A stretch of DNA of 64,000 nt from Cohnella mopanensis (GTDB taxonomy: Bacteria > Bacillota > Bacilli > Paenibacillales > Paenibacillaceae). Below the pieces are notes generated by a model. The model worked only from the letters and a program-made list of their open reading frames with translations. It was not told the DNA's origin and searched no databases. Numbering within the stretch: the stretch's first letter is position 1; the number at the start of each line of letters is the position of its first letter. A program made the position numbers and the translations under genes. Positions 1 to 8,615 of the stretch are shown here, in pieces. Location of the stretch: contig NZ_JAKRWM010000006.1 of the NCBI RefSeq assembly GCF_022352055.1, forward strand, positions 384,377 through 448,376, read 5' to 3'.

Positions 1-420
1 AGCTTGCCTCGGCTGAGGCGCCTCCAGATCAAGCGGGATATTTTCCGTAGCCGGCCCTTCTCCAGGCGAATAGACCCAAGAAATGCTTTGCACGATCATT
101 TTGCGCACCCCGGCGTCCAGAGACGCTTCTACCAAATGACGGGTAGCCTCCTTGCGGATTCGGGCATTGTCGGCGAAATTTCTATCCTTCAACGATGTAA
201 GCTGATGCATCACGATAGCCGGCTTCGCTTGGCGGATTGCGGCAAATACGCCTTCGCGGTCAAACACGTCCACGATAGCCGGCTCTACCCCCATGCTCCT
301 TAGCTCGGAAGCATGATTCGAATGTCGAGTGAATCCGATCACTTCGTGTCCGGCTTTAACCAACAACGGAATAAGCGCTTGCCCGATGACTCCGCTCGCC
401 CCCGCGACGACGATCTTCAT
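1..420 (-). CDS. NAD-dependent epimerase/dehydratase family protein, C-terminus outside window
   Basis: The minus strand reads an open frame from an ATG at 420 to the window edge (140 codons). The protein opens with a Rossmann dinucleotide-binding start: MKIVVAGASGVIGQ, with the glycine-rich GASGVIG loop at residues 7-13, followed by a helix and the second strand HEVIGFTRH. This is typical of short-chain epimerase/reductase proteins that bind NAD(P). GGGAGG lies ten bases ahead of the ATG and fixes the start. The substrate cannot be told because the catalytic YxxxK region lies beyond the window. It is transcribed toward the left edge and reads away from the two-component genes, separated from them by a short gap. 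Confidence 0.8.
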   Translation of the reverse strand, partial: MKIVVAGASGVIGQALIPLLVKAGHEVIGFTRHSNHASELRSMGVEPAIVDVFDREGVFAAIRQAKPAIVMHQLTSLKDRNFADNARIRKEATRHLVEASLDAGVRKMIVQSISWVYSPGEGPATENIPLDLEAPQPRQA

Positions 421-457
421 TGTTCATAAACCTCCCTTATGAATAACAAGAGTTCCT

Positions 458-1609
458 TTATTTTTTGCTGTCTATAAGACTGCTCACCAAAGAGTCGTAC
501 ATGAGAAGCAGCTCCTTCGACGGACGAATGCCGAGCTCCCTGCTTAGCAGCTTCACATAATCGGTGTATTGAGCGTTCAGCGCTTTTTTGTTGCCCTCTT
601 GCGCATGGATCTTCATCAGCAGGCGAACGACCATTTCGTCCAGCGGATTACGAACGTGAAGCTTAGCAAGCAGCTTGTGGGCGGCGGTTGTATTGCGTTG
701 CGAGAGAAGTACCTCGGACAGCCTTGTTACGAAAGAAGCATACAGCTCGGTCAAGCGCTCCGTCTCATGGATTGCCCACACATAAGCTTTGCTACCGAAT
801 AGGTCGCCCGTATAGAGTCTTTCCACATGCAGCAGCCTTTCCACATTGCCGGGCTCTATGCTAACCGGTTGACTCGCCTGTTGTTCGAACGATTCGTAAT
901 CGATGACCGCGTGGCCCAGCTCCAGAACGTAACCGTCATTCTCCGAACGTACGGTCTCCCGCATGCCGAACGGCTCCAATGACTTGCGCAGCTGGTAGAC
1001 GGTCGTGTTCAAATATTTCTCCGCGTTATCCCGGGTCATCCCACCGAAAATATCCGTGATCAAGCGGGAACGGGCAACCCGCTTCCCTCGATACAGCAAA
1101 AGATAGGCAAACAGCTCGGCGCTTTTGCTGGATATCCATTTCACCCGTCCCGACTCGTTCTGGATGGAGAAGTCGCCTAACGCCGTAATGACAAGCTCTC
1201 GCGCTCCACTGGCAACCGAGTCCTCACGCAGACGCGCGTGAAAGGAATCCCGACCTGCTAATATGCGGTTAACCGTTCGTTCTAGGCGCTCTTGAGACAC
1301 CGGCTTAACCAAGTAATCCACCACGGACAGCTCGAACGCCTGTAAAGCATATTGCTTGTGCGAAGTAACGAATACGATCTGCGCCCGGCAACCCGCTTGC
1401 TCCATCTCCGCCGCGAACGCGAGCCCGCTCTCGCCCTGCATGGAAATATCCACGAATGCCAGCCCGATATCGGCGTTCTCGTTCAGGAACGCGGCCGCGG
1501 ACCGCGTGTCCGTGAAAGCGCCCGCGACCTGCACCTCGGGAAGCTTGACCAGCATTTTCCGCATAATCAGATGCATCACGGGTTCATCGTCAACTAAGAT
1601 GACCTTCAT
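458..1609 (-). CDS. Response regulator with receiver, winged-helix and BTAD domains
   Basis: A two-component response regulator of 383 residues. Residues 1-115 form a receiver domain: acidic pair D7-D8, phospho-acceptor D54 (FVDIS), T82 and K102 (LVKP). Residues about 140-235 form an OmpR/SARP-type winged helix (ALGDFSIQ...SSKSAELFAYLLLYRGK), and the rest is a bacterial transcriptional activator (BTAD) TPR-like domain. The start overlaps the end of the upstream histidine kinase gene by 20 bases, so the two are translated together and are very likely cognate partners. Target genes are unknown. The receiver-plus-BTAD layout is common in Paenibacillaceae regulators; the signal sensed is not evident. 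Confidence 0.9.
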   Translation of the reverse strand: MKVILVDDEPVMHLIMRKMLVKLPEVQVAGAFTDTRSAAAFLNENADIGLAFVDISMQGESGLAFAAEMEQAGCRAQIVFVTSHKQYALQAFELSVVDYLVKPVSQERLERTVNRILAGRDSFHARLREDSVASGARELVITALGDFSIQNESGRVKWISSKSAELFAYLLLYRGKRVARSRLITDIFGGMTRDNAEKYLNTTVYQLRKSLEPFGMRETVRSENDGYVLELGHAVIDYESFEQQASQPVSIEPGNVERLLHVERLYTGDLFGSKAYVWAIHETERLTELYASFVTRLSEVLLSQRNTTAAHKLLAKLHVRNPLDEMVVRLLMKIHAQEGNKKALNAQYTDYVKLLSRELGIRPSKELLLMYDSLVSSLIDSKK

Positions 1610-3410
1610 GGATTCCCACCGCCGCTTCCCTTTTCATCAACATCTCGCTACTCTCCGATCCGGGCAAAGTGAACACGAATGTCGTCCCTTTCCCGGGTAC
1701 GCTGTCAAACCAGAGGCTCCCTCCGTGGATGCGAAGAAATTCGCGGGTTAGCACGAGACCGAATCTCATCTCGCCCCCTTCGTTCTCCACGCCCGGTTCC
1801 TTGAAAAATAATTGTTCCTGCCGCAGCAGCTTGGACGTCTCTTCGTCGATTCCCGCCCCATTGTCCCTTACGTAAACTTTGACCAAATTGCCCTCCAAGG
1901 CGGCTTCGATCTCGATCGCTCCGCCGATTCCGGTGAACTTGATCGCGTTCGATAGCAGGTTGCGAAGGATCAGATCGAGCATCTCCTTGTCGGCGACCAC
2001 CGTCAACGTCTCGTCGACCCGCTCCGTCATCCGAATGCGTTTCATGCCGGCTCTCGTCCCGGCTAGGGACAACGCCTGCCGGACAACTTGTTGCAAGTTC
2101 CACTCCAACGGGCGGAAAGAAACTTCCCCGTTCTGGCTGCGATACCAGTCGAGCAGGTTGTCGACGAGATGGAACGTACTGCGCACTTGTCCCTTAATCT
2201 CCCGGAACACTTCCGCATGGAGGATATCGGAGTCCGCGGGCTCCTCGCCCAGCAGCTCGGTCAAGCTGACCAGATGCGCGATCGGATCGCGGATATCGTG
2301 AGCCACGACGGTGAACAGCTTGTCCTTGAACGCGTTCAATTGGGACATCTGCCGGGCAGTCTCGCGCAAGCGCGTCTCATTCTCCATAAGCTCCGTAATA
2401 TCGTTGAACATTAACATTTTACCGATCGAATGATTGCCGGTATCGTGAATATAAGAAAGACTGCAAATATAATGCTTGTTCTGGCTTTCTTGATCTGACT
2501 GCAAGGAGAAGCGTTCATCCCGGCCATCCGCCGCGGCGATCCGTTCCATCAAACCGGGAATTTCCGACAAGATGCCGTTACCGGGCACGGGATAGCTCGG
2601 GTAAGCGGTCAGTTTCGGAAATACTTCAACAGCCGCGACATTATAACTGACGATCTGATCCTCATGATCCAGCAAGACGACTCCGTCCCGAATCGTATCG
2701 AACACTTTAGCCAACGCAAGCGGCGTTAACCGAAGCAGATTGAACCGGAAGATGCCCCACAAGTAGACGATGCCCGATACGGCGAAACCGAACGGAGTAA
2801 AATCGATATCTTGCACGAATACGTAGATGACGTTAAAGAATGCCGGTGCAGCCGCTCCCAGGATAAGAACAACGGCCTGCTTCCTCACTTGGGGCAGCAT
2901 TCGCCAGTACATCGGTATAATCGCCCACATGCCGCAAGCTAAAATAAAATAGTTGTAAATCGCATGCACTTTATACCATGGGCCTTTGACGGTCGTATAG
3001 GAAGAAGCCGAAGAATCCGCGCTTAGAATGTATTCCGAATAGACGAGATGATGCCAATCGTTCGTGAGTTGGAGGATGAAGGTCAGAGTGGGGATGACGA
3101 ACAAGATGACGGTAAGACGACTTCGCAATCGCGCCGTCCCGCCGGTAAACTGTATGATCAGAAGAAGCCATAACGACGTGACGAACGGTATGCCCAAGTA
3201 TTGGAGCTGAAGGGACAGCTTAACGCCCCGCAAGCTTGGGCTCAGAATCTCGAAAGCGTAACCCAGCGCATAACAGGCCGCCGCCAGCATAACAAGAATC
3301 ATCGTCCTCGCGACATCAAGCTGGCGTTTCCGGTAAGATAGCAACGCCACGAACAGCATAAGCGCCGTCGCTATTAACAGCATGATCGCCATCCATTGTC
3401 TTGTGTCCAC
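1590..3410 (-). CDS. Membrane sensor histidine kinase with 7TM N-terminus and PAS domain
   Basis: About 606 residues. The first 230 residues hold seven hydrophobic helices like the 7TM histidine-kinase sensor module. A PAS-like segment follows (FDTIRDGVVLLDHEDQIVSY), then the phospho-acceptor helix with H box VVAHDIRDPIAHL, and the ATPase domain with N box NLLSNAIKF, G1 box DNGAGID and a late GKGTTF. It should autophosphorylate at the H-box histidine and pass phosphate to the regulator encoded just downstream. The start is taken as GTG at 3410: GGAGG lies eight bases ahead of it, while the ATG five codons earlier contains that ribosome site and has none of its own. The signal is unknown. Confidence 0.88.
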   Translation of the reverse strand: MDTRQWMAIMLLIATALMLFVALLSYRKRQLDVARTMILVMLAAACYALGYAFEILSPSLRGVKLSLQLQYLGIPFVTSLWLLLIIQFTGGTARLRSRLTVILFVIPTLTFILQLTNDWHHLVYSEYILSADSSASSYTTVKGPWYKVHAIYNYFILACGMWAIIPMYWRMLPQVRKQAVVLILGAAAPAFFNVIYVFVQDIDFTPFGFAVSGIVYLWGIFRFNLLRLTPLALAKVFDTIRDGVVLLDHEDQIVSYNVAAVEVFPKLTAYPSYPVPGNGILSEIPGLMERIAAADGRDERFSLQSDQESQNKHYICSLSYIHDTGNHSIGKMLMFNDITELMENETRLRETARQMSQLNAFKDKLFTVVAHDIRDPIAHLVSLTELLGEEPADSDILHAEVFREIKGQVRSTFHLVDNLLDWYRSQNGEVSFRPLEWNLQQVVRQALSLAGTRAGMKRIRMTERVDETLTVVADKEMLDLILRNLLSNAIKFTGIGGAIEIEAALEGNLVKVYVRDNGAGIDEETSKLLRQEQLFFKEPGVENEGGEMRFGLVLTREFLRIHGGSLWFDSVPGKGTTFVFTLPGSESSEMLMKREAAVGIHEGHLS

Positions 3411-3579
3411 GACTGCGGCCTCCATTACTCATATCGATGCGTAACCGATCCTTCAGGGATCGGACTAAGATTATCTTAATTTATTATAGCATTAAGCATA
3501 GGGAGCACGGGAGTTTAATAGGTTCTCTTAGTCATTTAATGGAATTAAAATCTAATGGCACAAATCATAATTAAGCATC

Positions 3580-3606
3580 AAAAAACCGGCACCTAACGGC
3601 ACCGGC
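3580..3606 (-). terminator. Rho-independent terminator after the Bax-inhibitor-1 gene
   Basis: On the minus strand an eight-pair stem (CCGGTGCC / GGTGCCGG, two G-U pairs) with loop GTTA is followed by six T residues. It lies 34 bases beyond the stop of the BI-1 gene. On the plus strand the same bases would mismatch, so it acts in one direction. Confidence 0.8.
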
Positions 3607-3639
3607 TGTCGATTCCCTATAAGCTATGCACCTTAACGA

Positions 3640-4380
3640 TTAATCCCGGCTCGCGATTTTCGAGAGAAGACGAAGCATCTCCAGATACAACCACACCAAC
3701 GTAACCATCAAGCCGAATGCCCCATACCATTCCATGTGTTTAGGAGCGCCTTGCTCTGCGCCCTTTTCGATAAAATCGAAATCAAGAACGAGGTTCAAGG
3801 CAGCGACGATAACGATGACAAGCGAAATGCCGATGCCGATCAAGCTGTTATCGTGCAGATAAGGAACCGTGACGCCGAACATGCCTAAAATAAAGCTGAG
3901 TAAATAAATCAAGGCGATTCCCGCCGTCGCTGCGAACACTCCGAGCTTGAAATTTTCCGTTGCCTTAATGATTCTTGTTTTATACGCAAGAAGCAACGCG
4001 ATAAACACGCACATCGTCAGCAAAGCCGCCTGCAACGTTATGCCCTGATAGGCCGATTCGTAATTCGCCGATATTCCTCCCAGGAATATTCCCTCAAGCG
4101 CGGCATAGAGAGGCACAAGATAAGGCGAAGCCGTCGGCTTAAAGCTGATAATCAAGGCGAGGACAAATCCGCAGATCCCTCCTCCGATCGCAAGCGGGAG
4201 AACGTTGTGCCCGTTGAAGTACATCGACCAGGTAACGAATGCCCCGCCCAGCAGAATCGCGAGCATGATGAACGCCTTGTTCACAGTTCCTTCGATCGTC
4301 ATTCTCTCCGTACTACCGTAACCCTTCGTATGTTCAAACGTGTTGTCATTCAATGTGGGATTGCCGCTGCGACCTATCAC
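3640..4380 (-). CDS. Bax inhibitor-1/YccA family integral membrane protein
   Basis: A 246-residue membrane protein with about seven hydrophobic helices and a hydrophilic N-terminal tail of 30 residues. The sequence SPYLVPLYAALEGIFLGGIS and the distal LNLVLDFDFIEKG motif match the YccA/YbhL branch of the Bax inhibitor-1 family, which in bacteria are pH-sensitive calcium-leak channels or modulators of membrane proteases. The paired aspartates in the late helices (DFDFIE) fit the di-aspartyl sensor of the family. It starts at GTG, with GAGGTG eight bases upstream. It is a single-gene unit with its own terminator; regulation is not evident. Confidence 0.88.
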   Translation of the reverse strand: MIGRSGNPTLNDNTFEHTKGYGSTERMTIEGTVNKAFIMLAILLGGAFVTWSMYFNGHNVLPLAIGGGICGFVLALIISFKPTASPYLVPLYAALEGIFLGGISANYESAYQGITLQAALLTMCVFIALLLAYKTRIIKATENFKLGVFAATAGIALIYLLSFILGMFGVTVPYLHDNSLIGIGISLVIVIVAALNLVLDFDFIEKGAEQGAPKHMEWYGAFGLMVTLVWLYLEMLRLLSKIASRD

Positions 4381-4626
4381 CAGAGAAACACCTCGCCCGT
4401 TATTTTATTCCAATTATAGCATGGGTTATGAAGGGTTAGACAAGACCTGTTTTTGAGCGTGGAGTTTGATTAAAAGGGGCTGGACAGCAGCTTGTTAATC
4501 ATCTCGTCCCGTAAATATTCTATGCTATTAAACCTATATAATTCTCTTCCCCAATGTTCAAATACAGCATCGTCGATCCGTCGTCGCCGTTCGTGCGCGA
4601 ATAGATGCGGGACATGTAGCCCTATC
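4381..4626. other. Intergenic stretch with no recognised gene
   Basis: Between the BI-1 gene and the tandem repeat. The first part must hold the BI-1 promoter on the minus strand. No ribosome site with a credible reading frame was seen. An open plus-strand frame that runs on into the repeat appears only because the 51-base period is divisible by three. Confidence 0.5.
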
Positions 4627-4808
4627 AGTCGGTTTGTCGACTATCTCGCTCCGAGAAGGATTACCGAGGTGGAATTAGTCGGTTTTGTCGACTATCTTGC
4701 GTCCGAGAAGGAGCATCGAGGTGGAATTAGTCGGTTTTGTCGACTATCTCGCTCTGAGAATGATTACCGTGGTGGAATTAGTCGGTTTTGTCGATTAACT
4801 TGCGTCCT
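4627..4808. repeat. Intergenic tandem repeat, period about 51 bp, 3.5 copies
   Basis: Each unit opens with AGTCGGTTTTGTCGACTATC and ends with GAGGTGGAATT. Units begin near 4627, 4677, 4729 and 4780, the last one breaking off after about 28 bases. Copies differ at a few positions (for example TCTCGCT against TCTTGCG), so the array is old enough to have diverged. It lies between two minus-strand transcription units. The spacing is too long, and there are no spacers, for a CRISPR array. A second array with the same period but unrelated sequence lies near 54.84 kb. Confidence 0.85.
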
Positions 4809-4882
4809 TTTTCTGATAGGTTACGTGGTTAAACCAATTTCTGCTACTTGAATCAAACGAGAATGCGATCGAACACGCAAAG

Positions 4883-4909
4883 AAAAAGGCGCCTTTACAG
4901 GCGCCTTTG
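4883..4909 (-). terminator. Terminator of the chemoreceptor operon
   Basis: Nine-pair stem AAAGGCGCC / GGCGCCTTT with a six-base loop. On the minus strand it is followed by a T-rich run (TTTTTCTTT). It closes the unit formed by the chemoreceptor and the two unknown genes. Confidence 0.82.
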
Positions 4910-4970
4910 CTACGAGGTATATAGGCTTAGCGATTCGATTTACCTTGGGACTTCCCTTGGCCTTAGTTGG

Positions 4971-5822
4971 CTACATTCCCAGCGTACGGGCGAAAGCCAA
5001 TGTATTGTTCAAGATAAGATCCTTGTTCGATAAAGACGACTGAGCAATTTGGGTTTTCATCGATTCTACGAAATCATTTACGTTATTTGCGTTTACGCTT
5101 TCAAATCGATTATCTATTTTCGTTATGCGCAATCCCGTCATTACCTTATCTTGATTATCGCGGTAAGCCTTCGCCCAATCCGGATTTTTCTGCAGCTTCT
5201 GGGCAAATTGAATGAGTATGCTTCCTGTATTTCCTCCGCTGGCGATAACCTCTTTTAATTTCGCGTACGCTTCAGGATCATACTTTTGCATTAATGCCCC
5301 TGCGTTAACATAATCATCCGGCGCTCCGCGAGGTCTCTGGGGTAATTCCACGTAGGTTACATTGCCTGTCTCCGGGTCAGCCTTTCGAGTAGTGGCAACC
5401 GCCGCCAACAAGTTGATCGTATCCAAGAATTCAGACCCTTCTTCGGGTTGCATATAATGATCCGCCAGAAATTTCGCTTGAGATAAGCCTGTTTCTATTA
5501 AGGAAGAGCGTTCCTCGGCACTATAGTCTACGTTGGCAGCAAACAAATTGGATTCGATTAGACGATTTACCGCTTCAACGACTTCCGGAGCCTTCCCGGC
5601 AAGTACCTTGTCTAAAGAAGCTTTGATATCTTCATTGAAGTACATTTGCGCAGCTTTATGCTCGATAACCCCGCTTGGCAGTTCACGGGCAGCTACACTG
5701 CTAAGATCCACGGTATCGTGTTGAAGGAATTGCGATAGGTTGCCGCTTTCCAGTTTAGGAGAATTAGGAGTCTCTGATGCAGTATATAGATTGGGTATCG
5801 TTGCATTGGGATTAATTCTCAT
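4971..5822 (-). CDS. Hypothetical protein, last gene of the chemoreceptor unit
   Basis: Not recognised. 283 residues, soluble, mostly alpha-helical by composition, no signal peptide and no membrane segment. The N-terminus is polar and low in structure (rich in N, T, P and S up to DTVDLSS near residue 37). A helical core with many acidic and alanine residues follows, with a proline/arginine stretch LPQRPRGAPDD near residue 160. GGAGG ten bases before the ATG supports the start. It lies 63 bases after the preceding unknown gene and is followed by a good terminator, so it is probably co-transcribed with the chemoreceptor. No catalytic motif is visible. Confidence 0.6.
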   Translation of the reverse strand: MRINPNATIPNLYTASETPNSPKLESGNLSQFLQHDTVDLSSVAARELPSGVIEHKAAQMYFNEDIKASLDKVLAGKAPEVVEAVNRLIESNLFAANVDYSAEERSSLIETGLSQAKFLADHYMQPEEGSEFLDTINLLAAVATTRKADPETGNVTYVELPQRPRGAPDDYVNAGALMQKYDPEAYAKLKEVIASGGNTGSILIQFAQKLQKNPDWAKAYRDNQDKVMTGLRITKIDNRFESVNANNVNDFVESMKTQIAQSSLSNKDLILNNTLAFARTLGM

Positions 5823-5885
5823 ATTTGGTTCTCCTCCAAGTTGATTTCATATTTAATCCAAATCACTTTATTTTAGCCAAAAAGC

Positions 5886-6647
5886 CTATCTACTCTTCAT
5901 CTCAATGCCTTTCATTCCTAATGACTCCAGGATTCGAATCACTTCTTGCATGGCAATTTCGACCTCATGCTTAGATCCCATTGTATCCGCGGCTTGGCAG
6001 ATGCTAACTATTCGATCCACGTACTCTTTATTTTGCGGATACCCGTCAAGCTCTTCTCTAATAGGAAGAAGGGAGGGAAACGACACGATAGCCCATGACA
6101 GCATCAAAACAATCGACCACTTGTAACGATATTCGTTAACGTAGCCATGCGTTATCCACGTAGTAGCCCTAGAAATTCTCATGGCTTGTTCTATAGGATC
6201 TAATCGATACGCCTTGGTTAAAGATAGGACATGCGGATGACTAAATAATTCGATTAACCTCCCGCCTATATTCTCCCGATCCCAGTGATCTATAATATCG
6301 GGCAGACCGCGAGCGATATAATCGGCTTCTCCGAGTTCGTGAATAACAATGGAATTCATCTCGGCAAGATTTACATTTGGTTTTACTTTAATCGTAACGT
6401 CTTTAATGTATTCACTCGTAAATGCCGTGTACTTAACATCGTTGGTCAAGCTGACTTCCCAATTTAGTATTTTCCCGTATTGAATGACGTTTCGGGAGAC
6501 ATCCTCGTACAGTTCCCTTGCTTCAGGAGCATGTTGTAAAAAGCAGGCCAAGACAGCGTCGCTAGCTGCCTTGGCCTTTTCTTTGTGAAAACCTTGGCTA
6601 TGGCTAAATGCGTCTTCATATATCTCTCCGAGAGATACTGTGTCCAC
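5886..6647 (-). CDS. Hypothetical protein between chemoreceptor and second unknown gene
   Basis: Not recognised. About 253 residues, soluble. A central segment SIVIHELGEADYIARGLPD carries an HELGE core that recalls zinc-protease HExxx sequences, but the second histidine of a normal HExxH is missing, so metal binding is only a possibility. The start is set at GTG 6647: AAGGAGG lies eight bases before it, whereas the upstream in-frame TTG precedes this ribosome site and has none. It begins 29 bases after the chemoreceptor stop and is probably in the same operon. Confidence 0.6.
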   Translation of the reverse strand: MDTVSLGEIYEDAFSHSQGFHKEKAKAASDAVLACFLQHAPEARELYEDVSRNVIQYGKILNWEVSLTNDVKYTAFTSEYIKDVTIKVKPNVNLAEMNSIVIHELGEADYIARGLPDIIDHWDRENIGGRLIELFSHPHVLSLTKAYRLDPIEQAMRISRATTWITHGYVNEYRYKWSIVLMLSWAIVSFPSLLPIREELDGYPQNKEYVDRIVSICQAADTMGSKHEVEIAMQEVIRILESLGMKGIEMKSR

Positions 6648-6676
6648 TACAACAACCTCCTTACGCAACGCTGCAA

Positions 6677-8431
6677 TTACAGCTTAAACTTCTCAACCGC
6701 AGCTTCCAAACCGGCGCTTCTCTGCTTAAGCAGCTCCGTCGTATCCGCAATACGTTGCGCAGCTTCTAATTGATCTGCCGACATCTTCTGAATGGTTGCC
6801 GTATTCTCCGCAGCCTGTATGGAAATCTGAGAGATTTGCTCTACCGATGCGGCAACTTCCTCGGAACCGGCTAGAACTTCCTCCGCGCCAGCCGATATTT
6901 CCTGAATCTGATTGTTCACGATAATGAACCGTTCAATCGTATGGTTGAACAGCAACTCGGCTTGTTTGGATAGCTCCGTCCCTTTGCTCATCTCTTCGCT
7001 TCCCGCCAACATCCTCTCGCCAATATGGGCCGATTCTTGTTGGATTTGTTGAAGCAGGGACGTTATGTGCTGCGCGGACACGGAGGAAGCTTCCGCCAGC
7101 TTACGCACTTCCCCGGCTACGACTGCGAAGCCCGCTCCTTGCTCTCCTGCTCTTGCAGCCTCGATGGAGGCATTCAGCGCCAGCAGCTTGGTCTGGTCGG
7201 CGATACTCGTAATCGATTGGAGAACCGGTCCAATCTCATTCATGTAGGTATTGAGAAGCTGTACGGAATTCGTCGTCTGTGAAGCAACATCCGACATTGT
7301 GGCTACTTGATCTTTCAAACTATGAATCGATTGTTTGCCTTCCTCGGCGGTTTCCAACGCTTCCTGGGAAGCGATCAACACATTAGCAGAAGCTTCCGAC
7401 ACTCGCTGAATGGCTAGAGTAATTTCCTCCATCGAATTGGCGCTTTCCTCCGCCCCTTGACGTTGATGCAGCGCTCCATCCGCCAATTCCGTAAGCGATT
7501 GTTCGAGCTTCACGTTTAAGCTGACCATTTGCTCGGACTCCGAGCTAAATTGAACTGTAGATTGAACAAGATTGTGCGTCGTTGCCGTCATATCCTTAAC
7601 AACATCCCCAAGCGTAACTCCCAGTCTCTCGCTCATCCGGGTCATGGCCGAATACACTTGTCCGATTTCGTCATTCGAGCGTACTTGCTTGGTACTCATA
7701 TGAGCTTTGGCTTCCGCCACATCTCCACGAGCGATCGCTTCCGCTCCCTTAACGATAATGCCTAACGGTCGCAGTGCACGAGACATGAACCACACGATCA
7801 AGACGAAGAAAAATAACACTAATATCCCCATCAAGACAAATACCGGCGTACTTTGTTTAAGGACATCCCGATAGATCGTCTTCGACACGGATACGTCCGT
7901 ATCGATTCCTAGCGCCCCGATGATTGCTCCAGCCGAATCGCGAAGGGGGACATAAGACGAGATATAATCGCCATACTCCGGATTCTTAATGATTCCTGAC
8001 TTGGCAGACTCCCCGTTCATAATCGCTTCAACCGCATCCTTCGGCATATCGGTCACTTCACCGATCGGAGACGCCGAATCCGATCCTTTCGGCTGACCAT
8101 CGATCAGGATGATGGGCTGCCCTTGGTCGTCAATTTGTACCGTATACACATACACCGCACCGATCTGTAAGCGATAACGATTCAGCTCTTCCCGAATACT
8201 CCAATAGAGATCGTTCTCTTGGACATCTTGCAAGTAAGTTTCATAGGATTTCAAATCAAACTGACCAGCATAAGCCTCCGCCGTATGGATACTGAACTGG
8301 CCTATCGCTTCTTCGCTGGCTTTCTTGGTGTTCTGTATTTGCATATATATTAAAGTAGTAGACAGGATAATAAGTATCGCCAGAATAATAACCGATAGCT
8401 TGAATACCAAGCGGCTTCTAAGTCTAGACAT
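6677..8431 (-). CDS. Methyl-accepting chemotaxis protein
   Basis: 584 residues. A membrane helix at about 10-30, an extracellular sensor region of about 160 residues resembling a single-Cache fold ([11 protein letters not shown], then [24 protein letters not shown]), a second helix at about 195-215, a HAMP region ([20 protein letters not shown]), and a long cytoplasmic coiled coil. The signalling hairpin contains [20 protein letters not shown] and [16 protein letters not shown], the highly conserved tip that docks CheA/CheW. It should sense an external ligand, not identifiable here, and control motility. Two unknown genes follow it closely. Confidence 0.92.
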   Translation of the reverse strand: MSRLRSRLVFKLSVIILAILIILSTTLIYMQIQNTKKASEEAIGQFSIHTAEAYAGQFDLKSYETYLQDVQENDLYWSIREELNRYRLQIGAVYVYTVQIDDQGQPIILIDGQPKGSDSASPIGEVTDMPKDAVEAIMNGESAKSGIIKNPEYGDYISSYVPLRDSAGAIIGALGIDTDVSVSKTIYRDVLKQSTPVFVLMGILVLFFFVLIVWFMSRALRPLGIIVKGAEAIARGDVAEAKAHMSTKQVRSNDEIGQVYSAMTRMSERLGVTLGDVVKDMTATTHNLVQSTVQFSSESEQMVSLNVKLEQSLTELADGALHQRQGAEESANSMEEITLAIQRVSEASANVLIASQEALETAEEGKQSIHSLKDQVATMSDVASQTTNSVQLLNTYMNEIGPVLQSITSIADQTKLLALNASIEAARAGEQGAGFAVVAGEVRKLAEASSVSAQHITSLLQQIQQESAHIGERMLAGSEEMSKGTELSKQAELLFNHTIERFIIVNNQIQEISAGAEEVLAGSEEVAASVEQISQISIQAAENTATIQKMSADQLEAAQRIADTTELLKQRSAGLEAAVEKFKL

Positions 8432-8615
8432 GATGATGTCGAATCCCCTTCGGAAGTGGTTTGCCTAATATTGTGCAACTTACTTCCCTTTTTTTACTAT
8501 TTGATTCGACAATGTTCGCGCGTTCTCCTTCAAGATTTTTCGGCATGTTTAAAAAAGAGAACCTTGGGATGACACGTCGGACTCACTTCCGCCACAATGC
8601 CGTTTACTTGTGATT

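Noticed and set aside
4627..4808. CRISPR array
   Set aside because: Units are contiguous with no unique spacers, and no cas genes are present. The same applies to the array at 54.84 kb.
4492..4851. Open frame of 119 codons across the first tandem repeat
   Set aside because: No ribosome site; the frame stays open because the repeat period is divisible by three and each unit lacks a stop.
5886..6647. Zinc metallopeptidase call for the unknown protein with HELGE
   Set aside because: The second histidine of HExxH and a third ligand motif are missing, so the call is not supported.
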